DNA of 64,000 nucleotides from an uncultured Monoglobus sp. GTDB taxonomy: Bacteria; Bacillota; Clostridia; Monoglobales; Monoglobaceae. Position 1 is the first letter of the stretch. The number at the start of each line of letters is the position of its first letter. The DNA lies in NCBI GenBank assembly GCA_947630505.1, contig CANRHV010000005.1:1-64000 (forward strand), in the 5' to 3' direction. Positions 56,700 through 64,000 of the stretch are shown piece by piece. The position numbers were made by a program, and so were the translations under genes. Below the pieces are notes generated by a model. It had not been told where the DNA came from and ran no database searches. It was given only the letters and a program-made list of their open reading frames with translations.

Positions 56700-58292
56700 T
56701 CAACAAAAATGGATTATGCTCATTCCGCAGAACAAAGCGATTATAACCGCTGTCACAACAAGAGAAACCCTAAACAACTTTTTATTCTCGCGCGTTTTAC
56801 AGTAATCGGCAAAGCTTGCGATAAACACCGCAGAAGCCGCCTGCCAGAGCAGCATATATCTGAAATCCGCCGTACAGCTGTACGGATACGAAACGTTAAA
56901 TTGTATATACGAGACCGTCATGATCAGCCACACCCAAAACGCCGAGCGCTTCAAAGACTTATCCATAGTTTTATATCCGAACATAACGGCTGTTACCGAT
57001 ATCAACGTCAACAATAATATCGCCGTATGAACATAATCCAAACCCCACGCCAAAAAACTTGACATTCCGTCATACTTGAATTCGCCATGAACTCCGGTTT
57101 TTATCAAAATTCCAAAAATGTTTGTTTCTTTGCCTATGCTTACATACGGATTTTTCAGCATTTGTAAAAACGGAATATGAAGCCATCTTTCCGAAAATGA
57201 TGCGTCACCGGTATATACAATAATGTTTTTCCCTAAGTCAAGAACATAAGTTAACGGCTGACCGAACAGCACATAATTCCTAATCGCATATACCAGTCCA
57301 AGCGGAAAACAGATAACGGCAAACACCGCCAACTGTATTATTAAGCTTTTTAATTGCGCGTAATCTTTCGATCGGCAAGTTCTGAACAGATGATACAGCA
57401 TTACCGGTCCGGTAAGCAAAGCGATAAGTCCGCAGTTAATTTTTGTCATCATTCCGAAACCGATGGATAATGCAATTCCGATAATATATTTTAATCTTCG
57501 GTCTTTATGCCACATAAGCGTAAAGTATAACGCAAAAATCATAAACATAAATGACAGCATATCATTGTTCAGCCTTGAAGAACAAAGAATTTGCGACGGA
57601 TAAACAGCTATCAACGCGATGATAATTGCCTGCACCCTGCCCTTTAGCTTAAACTTCTCCAATATTTCTGCCGTTACGGCCAAAGTCAAACATGAGGATA
57701 CACAAGACACCATCTGCGCCGCATATAAAAGCTTGGACCAGTCCGCTTCGTTTGTTAAAAACATACCGATCCTTATAAATATCGCGGACAGAATATAAAA
57801 CAGCGGCGGTTGATAAAACTGCCACGTGTTGGTCGGCGGCAAATGACCTTCTACCACATAACGCAAATAAGCATAGTGTCCCGTTCCGGTTTCGTCGGTA
57901 GCGCCAATATCATGCGCTCTCACAAACGGGCCCGTATACATGGTGTAACCCCAGCGCAGAATTATTCCGACTATTATAATAAGCGTAACCGTTCTCTCGG
58001 CGGTCGGTTTTCCGCGATAAAACCAAAAAGCAGCCAAAACCGCAACCGCTGTCAGCATTAAGCGCATGATGACCTTGACATCCGCTTCATCGTTAAGCTT
58101 AAGAATTCTTATTATAATCATCAGCAGGATCGGCATAAAACACAAAAGCAGCCTTTTAGCAAAGCCCCCGAGAACAAACCCCTTAGCCGTGCCTTCGCGT
58201 TCCGTTGATGTCATATTGTCAACTTTTTGCTTATACATACTAAACCTCATTTCTATTATTACTGATAACCCGCGTAAACAATTACTATTCAA
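56700..58292 (-). CDS. Glycosyltransferase family 39-like membrane protein
   Basis: YTMYTGPFVRAHDIGATDETGTGHYAYLRYVVEGHLPPTNTWQFYQPPLFYILSAIFIRIG; near-paralog of 61093..62598. Confidence 0.85.
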   Translation of the reverse strand: MNSNCLRGLSVIIEMRFSMYKQKVDNMTSTEREGTAKGFVLGGFAKRLLLCFMPILLMIIIRILKLNDEADVKVIMRLMLTAVAVLAAFWFYRGKPTAERTVTLIIIVGIILRWGYTMYTGPFVRAHDIGATDETGTGHYAYLRYVVEGHLPPTNTWQFYQPPLFYILSAIFIRIGMFLTNEADWSKLLYAAQMVSCVSSCLTLAVTAEILEKFKLKGRVQAIIIALIAVYPSQILCSSRLNNDMLSFMFMIFALYFTLMWHKDRRLKYIIGIALSIGFGMMTKINCGLIALLTGPVMLYHLFRTCRSKDYAQLKSLIIQLAVFAVICFPLGLVYAIRNYVLFGQPLTYVLDLGKNIIVYTGDASFSERWLHIPFLQMLKNPYVSIGKETNIFGILIKTGVHGEFKYDGMSSFLAWGLDYVHTAILLLTLISVTAVMFGYKTMDKSLKRSAFWVWLIMTVSYIQFNVSYPYSCTADFRYMLLWQAASAVFIASFADYCKTRENKKLFRVSLVVTAVIIALFCGMSIIHFC

Positions 58293-58423
58293 ATTGTAAA
58301 TCTGCTGTCTTCCGGATATTTATGTTTATAACACGATCCTTCCGATCGCGTTTATCGCCGCGCTGCACGTAAGTCGAATAAAAACGACTTCGTTAAATAT
58401 AATTTACGTTCAGAGGCTTTATA

Positions 58424-60973
58424 TTATCGTTTCGACAATTTAATAATTTTGTTATATACGGCGCCGCCAAACAGCTTTTTTCTGAAAACAACCGTTATTA
58501 ACGCGAGCAGCGTCAGCAGCGATATAACGAACGATATCCCGAGTCCCGGCGCGTGAAATTTAAATTTCACATGATGCTTTCCGACGCCCGCGGGAATCGC
58601 GATAAACGTGTTCAGAGCGCAAACCGGCTCAGTTTTTTTGCCGTCAACATAAACCGACCAACCCTTTTCGTAAGGAATGGTCGTAAACAAAACCTCTCCT
58701 TCTCCGAGATCAACATCACCCTCAAGCCAAGTATGACCGAAATCGGCAACATTGAATCTTTTTTCCGCGGATATTCCGCCGACGCCCTTTTTAAGCGCCT
58801 GCGAGTCGAGCTTTGCCGCGCGGCACGTCATGCCGGATTGCTCGGACGCGAAGCTTACCTTAACTGTTTTTCCGCCGCGAAGGTCGCCCAGGTATATGAT
58901 CTTTTCCTCCCGGCCGTATTCGTTGTTATACTTTCGATTTACGTTTTCCGATGATATTGTGATAGTACCGGTATAATTTTTTGAAAGCTCAAGATAATAT
59001 TCCCCGTCATCTTTGGTTTTGAACTCATAAGTTTTTCCGTTGTCGATTTTAGAAGCGTCGGTGATATCCTCAAACACGGACGCGTTCAGCAAAATATCGG
59101 TCAGGCGGTTCTGAACTTTAAAAAATGAATTCTCCTTGGGTATATCCGAGACTATTTGCTCATCCGAGGCGAACCCGATCGGAAGAGCGAGCGGATTTAA
59201 ATATACCGAATTGTTGCCGAATTTCTCCAGAAGCTCATAATCGTTCTCAACGTCCTCGTTCGAGACCAGATACTTTATTCCGTAAATACTGTCAATGGGC
59301 AGAGTGGAACCGAAATAACGTGAAATATTTCCCGCTCTGTGCAGACCGACGCTGCCGTTAAACACATTAAGGTCGTTATTAAACGTGGAGCTGTAATGAC
59401 TAACGCCGTTCATCCCGAAGCTCATGTTGTCGTTGTCGGTGCGCTCAAATGTCTTTTCCGAGCGATAAAATCCCGAATCATAACCGTGTATAAAATCAAT
59501 CGTCTCATTGATCTCCTTGACATCGCTGACATATTTTTCATGGCCCACAAGCCCGAACGTCTTATCAAGTCCTGCTATCATCTCGCGGCCGTTTATTACC
59601 AGCTCTGCGCAAGTCAAAACTATCAAGACGCCGCAAACGCACGCTCTCAATTTCTTTCCGCCGAAAAGCATGGCAGAAACCCCGATGATATACGCTCCGG
59701 TCAAAATCAAACTCAACACCGCCCAGCGCATATTTTTTATTACTTCCTTGTCAAACGCGAACACCGCCGCGATCAGAGCCGCGAACACAGCCATCCCGAC
59801 AAACGCGCCAACCGCTCCTCTCTTTCTCAGACGCGAAAAACCTCTGAACGCCGTATAAACGGCGAAAAAGCAAAACACATAAGCGTATCTGTACGGAAAC
59901 CACATCGGATAACTGAAAACATGCCAGGCCATATCGAGCTTTCTTATGAAAAAGCTCACAAATAATACCGCGAACACGCAGAGCGCCGCAATTTTTTCTC
60001 TTATTTTTATTTTTGAATTAAAGAAATATACGGGAATCATAAGCCCGCAGATCACGCCGCAAAATATTCCGGGAGAGCCCGCGTTGGTTATGCTGTCATA
60101 CTGGCCCAAAAAAACGCGCCGCGGTATCTCAAATATTTTTTGGTTCCAAAATCCGCTCGCGACATACACGCTCGCCGACAGTTTTCCGCCGATCATGTTA
60201 ATAAACGTGGGCAAAAGTATAACCGCTCCGATCAAAGCGCCAACCGCGCCCGCGCCCGCGAGTATCCCCGTTTTTTTAAAAAAATCCTTGAGGCTCTTTC
60301 GGCCGTTTTTTGACACATACCTGTACAGAAAATATATGATCGAAAATATTGCCGTCATATAGGCGGTATAGTAATTCGAGAACAGCGTCAGCGTAAATGC
60401 CGCGATAAAAACAAGGGGAGACTTGCCGCGAAGCACGCGCTCGATCCCGAGAATTACTATCGGGAGCCAAATCGCGGCGTCCAGCCACATAACGCACATA
60501 GAATAAAATACCGCGTATGTTGAGAGGGCGTAGCAGCACGAAAACAGCACGACCGACAAATCGCACTTTTTAAACGCGTGTTTCATAAGTATCGCGAAGG
60601 CGAGGCCGCTCGCTCCGAGCTTAAGCAGAACCATAAGCGCTATGCAGCTCGGCATGGCGCTCTGAGGAAAAAACAAAACCAAAATCGAAAAAGGGCTTGA
60701 CAAATAATATGTAAACAACGCCAAAGCGCTGCCCCCCATCTCTTTGGTGAACGTGTACGCCAAACTGTCACGGCCCAAAAAAACGCGGCGCAAAAACACA
60801 AAGAATTCATTATATTGATTGTCAAGGTCCATCACCAAAACCGTTTTATCGCCAAAAGGATATATTCCTATCAGCGCGTAAACCGCCAACATGCTCAAAA
60901 ACGGCAAAACAAAAGACAACGCGTACACAAGCGCTTTTCTTCTGTCTTTTATCAGTGGCATTTTAACCTTCAT
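58424..60973 (-). CDS. YfhO family membrane protein
   Basis: MDLDNQYNEFFVFLRRVFLG, YLSSPFSILVLFFP, C-terminal TTIPYEKGWSVYVDGKKTEPVCALNTFIAIPAGVGKHHVKFKFHAPG. Confidence 0.93.
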   Translation of the reverse strand: MKVKMPLIKDRRKALVYALSFVLPFLSMLAVYALIGIYPFGDKTVLVMDLDNQYNEFFVFLRRVFLGRDSLAYTFTKEMGGSALALFTYYLSSPFSILVLFFPQSAMPSCIALMVLLKLGASGLAFAILMKHAFKKCDLSVVLFSCCYALSTYAVFYSMCVMWLDAAIWLPIVILGIERVLRGKSPLVFIAAFTLTLFSNYYTAYMTAIFSIIYFLYRYVSKNGRKSLKDFFKKTGILAGAGAVGALIGAVILLPTFINMIGGKLSASVYVASGFWNQKIFEIPRRVFLGQYDSITNAGSPGIFCGVICGLMIPVYFFNSKIKIREKIAALCVFAVLFVSFFIRKLDMAWHVFSYPMWFPYRYAYVFCFFAVYTAFRGFSRLRKRGAVGAFVGMAVFAALIAAVFAFDKEVIKNMRWAVLSLILTGAYIIGVSAMLFGGKKLRACVCGVLIVLTCAELVINGREMIAGLDKTFGLVGHEKYVSDVKEINETIDFIHGYDSGFYRSEKTFERTDNDNMSFGMNGVSHYSSTFNNDLNVFNGSVGLHRAGNISRYFGSTLPIDSIYGIKYLVSNEDVENDYELLEKFGNNSVYLNPLALPIGFASDEQIVSDIPKENSFFKVQNRLTDILLNASVFEDITDASKIDNGKTYEFKTKDDGEYYLELSKNYTGTITISSENVNRKYNNEYGREEKIIYLGDLRGGKTVKVSFASEQSGMTCRAAKLDSQALKKGVGGISAEKRFNVADFGHTWLEGDVDLGEGEVLFTTIPYEKGWSVYVDGKKTEPVCALNTFIAIPAGVGKHHVKFKFHAPGLGISFVISLLTLLALITVVFRKKLFGGAVYNKIIKLSKR

Positions 60974-61092
60974 AACGCACACTCACTTTCACTATTCATC
61001 CGGTCGATATAAAATATTATGATTGACGCAAACGCTCATAACGCCGCCAAAGTCTTATTGTTTTTATTACTTTGGTTGTCATTAATCCGCTA

Positions 61093-62598
61093 TCAGAAGT
61101 AATGTATAACGCACATCGCGCAGAACAGAATGGTCAGTATCACCGAAGCGGCGCCGATGACGCGTATCGCCTTGTTTTCGCGCTTTGCGCGGCACCAATC
61201 GACAAAGCAGCCTATAAACACCGAAGACGCAAACTGCCACACCAGCACATATCTGAAATCGGCGGTGCACATATAGGGATATTGGGCGTTAAATTGAATA
61301 TACGAAACCAAAAACAATACCCATACCCAAAGAACACAAAACCTCTGCTTTTTGCCGAGCTCCTTATGAAAACCGCACACAACCGCGACCGCCGCCAATG
61401 TCAGGATCAGCATCAGAGTGTTGACATACTCAAGTCCCCAGGCCAGGAGCGGAGCCAAGCCGTCATACTTAAACTCGCCGTGCACGCCGGTTTTTATAAA
61501 CGCCATCCAAATGCTGGTGTCACTGTCCTCGATCATATACGGCGTTTCAACAAATTTGGTAAACGGTATATGCAGCCATCTTTCAACAAACGGCTCGTTG
61601 CCGTTGTAGATCGGCGCCTTGGGATCGATCCTCAGCACGTGGCCGATCGGTTGATCATACAGTATATAATTCCTTATCGGATGCCACAAAGCAAGCGGGA
61701 AGCATATTGCGCCGAAAACCAAAAATTGAATTATCAAGGATTTGAGCGCCGCGAAATCCTTTTCTTTTATTGTCTTTACAAAATGGTATATCATAACCGG
61801 CCCGGTGACAAACGCCACCAAACCGCAGTTGATTTTTGACATCATGCCGAGACCTATAGCCAGAGCTATGGGAACGATATGCTTCATCCTGCGCTCGTCA
61901 TGCCACAAAATTGTGTAATACAGCGCTATCACCATGCACATAACGGACAAATAATCGCCGTTCACTCTGCCCGCGGCGAGGATCTGAGCCGGGAACACGA
62001 CAATGATAAGCAGGGAAACAAATTGAATGAGCTTGTTAAAATTAAACTTTTCCAATATCTGCGCGATAAAAACCAGCGTGACGCACGCCGCGACACACGA
62101 AATCATCTGCGCCAGATAAAGCATTTCCTTCCACTCTTTAGCGCCCGAAAGGATCGTTCCGATTTTTATCAACGCCGCCGACAGTAAATAAAACAGCGGC
62201 GGATGATAATACTGACCGTTGTTGCCGTCGGGAAGATGGCCCTCCATAAGATGAGCGATATAGCCCGCATGGCCGACGCTGCCGGTCTTGGCGCTGCCTA
62301 TATCGTGGGCGCGGGTATACGGGTCCGTATACATGGTATAACCCCAGCGCATGATTATACCCGCCAGGATCAGCAGGGTTATCGCCAGCTCGGGCGTGAG
62401 CCGTCCGCGATACGCCTTATAAGCGCCAAACAGCGCTATTCCGATCAGCGCCAATCTGACAACCACTCTCATATCGGCCTCGTCGGTAAGGTTGATCAGG
62501 CGCGCTATGACCATAAGCACGAACGGCAAAACGCACATCAGCAGTCTTTTCTGAAAAACACTGAGCTTTGTGAGCGGATTTGTCTTACTTAGACTCAT
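61093..62598 (-). CDS. Glycosyltransferase family 39-like membrane protein
   Basis: [61 protein letters not shown]; paralog of 56700..58292. Confidence 0.85.
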   Translation of the reverse strand: MSLSKTNPLTKLSVFQKRLLMCVLPFVLMVIARLINLTDEADMRVVVRLALIGIALFGAYKAYRGRLTPELAITLLILAGIIMRWGYTMYTDPYTRAHDIGSAKTGSVGHAGYIAHLMEGHLPDGNNGQYYHPPLFYLLSAALIKIGTILSGAKEWKEMLYLAQMISCVAACVTLVFIAQILEKFNFNKLIQFVSLLIIVVFPAQILAAGRVNGDYLSVMCMVIALYYTILWHDERRMKHIVPIALAIGLGMMSKINCGLVAFVTGPVMIYHFVKTIKEKDFAALKSLIIQFLVFGAICFPLALWHPIRNYILYDQPIGHVLRIDPKAPIYNGNEPFVERWLHIPFTKFVETPYMIEDSDTSIWMAFIKTGVHGEFKYDGLAPLLAWGLEYVNTLMLILTLAAVAVVCGFHKELGKKQRFCVLWVWVLFLVSYIQFNAQYPYMCTADFRYVLVWQFASSVFIGCFVDWCRAKRENKAIRVIGAASVILTILFCAMCVIHYF

Positions 62599-64000
62599 GG
62601 TATTCCTCCTCGGTGTTCACGTTCCAAATCGGCGACTTGTCGGTCTTGTGCTCGAGTATGGCGTCCACCGTCTCAAACGACGTCACCATCGAGTGGTCCA
62701 TGTTGTTGTAGCGATGCTGGCCGTTTCTTCCGACGCAATAGAGATTCTCAAAACCGTTTAAATACTCTATAAGCTCGTCCATTTGATCGTATGTGTCAAA
62801 ATACGCGGGATACGCCTTTTTGATCCTCTCTCTGTGGGCGTCCAGCACGTCTTTTTTGTCTATCACTCCGATCTTCTCAAGCTCGCCCTTCGCAAACTCG
62901 ATAAAATCCTCGTCGCTCATGTTCCAGTATTTGTCGCCCTCGTCGCAGAAATACTCGAGACCTATCCAGACCTTGTTTTCAAAATCCTCGACCATATAGG
63001 GCGACCAGTTGTTGAATATCTGTATCCTGCCCAGCTTTACCGACGTGTCCTGCACGTATATCCAGCAGTCGGGCACGATATTACCCACAGTCTTTATGTC
63101 CGTCTTGTTCTCAAGCTTTAATTTATCGACCAAAAGTCCGACCGTGATAAAGTCGCGGTACGGCAGACCGTCGGCGATCTTTTTCATCTCGGGCTCGGGT
63201 TTTGTGAACGCGTCAAGCAGGTCCTTGACCGGCATAGACGAGATCAGCACGTCGCACTCCATTGTTTTTCTCTCGCCGTTTTCGATATACTCGACGCCGC
63301 TTATCTTTCCGCCTTTTTCGTTTATCTTAACGACCGGGCAGTTCATCTTGACCTCGGCGCCCATCTCGGCCGCTCTGTCGCGCACGGTCTCCCACAGCTG
63401 GCCCGGGCCGAGCTTGGGATATATATATTCCTCGATCAGCGAGGTCTCAACTTTTTTGTTCTTGCCTCCGAATATCTTGCCGAACATGTCTTTGATAACG
63501 GCTTTGATCGAAAGACCCTTCACGCGCTGCGAGCCCCAGTCGGCGGAAATATACTTAGGGTGTCTGCCCCACAATTTCTCGGTGTAGCCCTCGAAGAACA
63601 TCGAGTACAGCACCTTGCCGAAACGGTTTATATAAAAGTTTTCGAGAGAATCCTCGGGCAGTTTTTTCGCCGTGGCTCCCAAATAAGAGAAGCCCGCCTT
63701 CATCGTGGTGAAAAAGCCCATGTTTTTTATTGTCTCCCATTTCATGGTAACGGGATAATCAAAAAACTTGCCGTCATAGTATATTCTGGACACGCGGTTG
63801 CGCTTGAGCATAACGTTGTCGGTCTTTTCGGGATCGGCTCCGCCCTCTTGGTACTCGCGTTTGCGGCCGAGCAGGATATCGTCTTTTGAAGGCGCGCCCT
63901 GCGGCGGCAGTATGTTGTACCACCACTCGGTAACGCGGTCATCCTTCGAAAAAAATCTGTGACCGCCTATATCCATTCTGTTGCCCTTGTATCTGACCGT
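62585..64000 (-). CDS. NAD(P)/FAD-dependent oxidoreductase (protoporphyrinogen oxidase/UDP-galactopyranose mutase-like), 5' end beyond window
   Basis: Frame stays open to 64000 ([32 protein letters not shown]); [61 protein letters not shown]. Confidence 0.85.
   Translation of the reverse strand, partial: TVRYKGNRMDIGGHRFFSKDDRVTEWWYNILPPQGAPSKDDILLGRKREYQEGGADPEKTDNVMLKRNRVSRIYYDGKFFDYPVTMKWETIKNMGFFTTMKAGFSYLGATAKKLPEDSLENFYINRFGKVLYSMFFEGYTEKLWGRHPKYISADWGSQRVKGLSIKAVIKDMFGKIFGGKNKKVETSLIEEYIYPKLGPGQLWETVRDRAAEMGAEVKMNCPVVKINEKGGKISGVEYIENGERKTMECDVLISSMPVKDLLDAFTKPEPEMKKIADGLPYRDFITVGLLVDKLKLENKTDIKTVGNIVPDCWIYVQDTSVKLGRIQIFNNWSPYMVEDFENKVWIGLEYFCDEGDKYWNMSDEDFIEFAKGELEKIGVIDKKDVLDAHRERIKKAYPAYFDTYDQMDELIEYLNGFENLYCVGRNGQHRYNNMDHSMVTSFETVDAILEHKTDKSPIWNVNTEEEYHESK

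Overview
This 64 kb window comes from a Clostridia-like (Firmicutes) chromosome. No rRNA, tRNA, CRISPR array, transposase or prophage was recognised. (1) 1-22 kb is a pectin/glycan utilisation and surface region: three secreted pectate-lyase-like proteins (two in tandem, one of 1385 aa), an SLH + M15-peptidase protein, an AraC regulator, a putative rhamnosidase-like protein, an RpiB/LacAB-type isomerase, a Gfo/Idh oxidoreductase, and an MBOAT + DHHW O-acetylation pair. (2) 22-26 kb holds veg, rny, a cytidylate-kinase-like gene and an orphan barstar. (3) 26-33 kb holds two BspA-like LRR surface proteins, an Rpn/PDDEXK nuclease and a PBECR4-like nuclease preceded by a probable structured RNA. 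(4) 33-47 kb is housekeeping and origin-proximal: asnS, argF, argD, jag, yidC, yidD, rnpA, rpmH | dnaA, mnmE, DnaD-like, DnaC-like; mnmE rather than dnaN follows dnaA. (5) 47-64 kb is a cluster of membrane glycosyltransferases, acyltransferases and YfhO. The most interesting signals are: a yybP-ykoY (Mn2+)-type riboswitch with a terminator upstream of the pectate lyase operon; an apparently complete type I toxin-antitoxin locus (24-aa hydrophobic peptide, antisense RNA, long-range mRNA pairing) at 46.6-47.0 kb; a ~200-nt RNA with its own promoter and terminator directly upstream of the PBECR4-like gene; a 115-bp nested palindrome plus attenuator-like hairpin upstream of a BspA gene; a C-terminal domain shared by lyases and LRR proteins; and several families of dispersed intergenic repeats. 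All calls were made by eye from the sequence; no database search was run.
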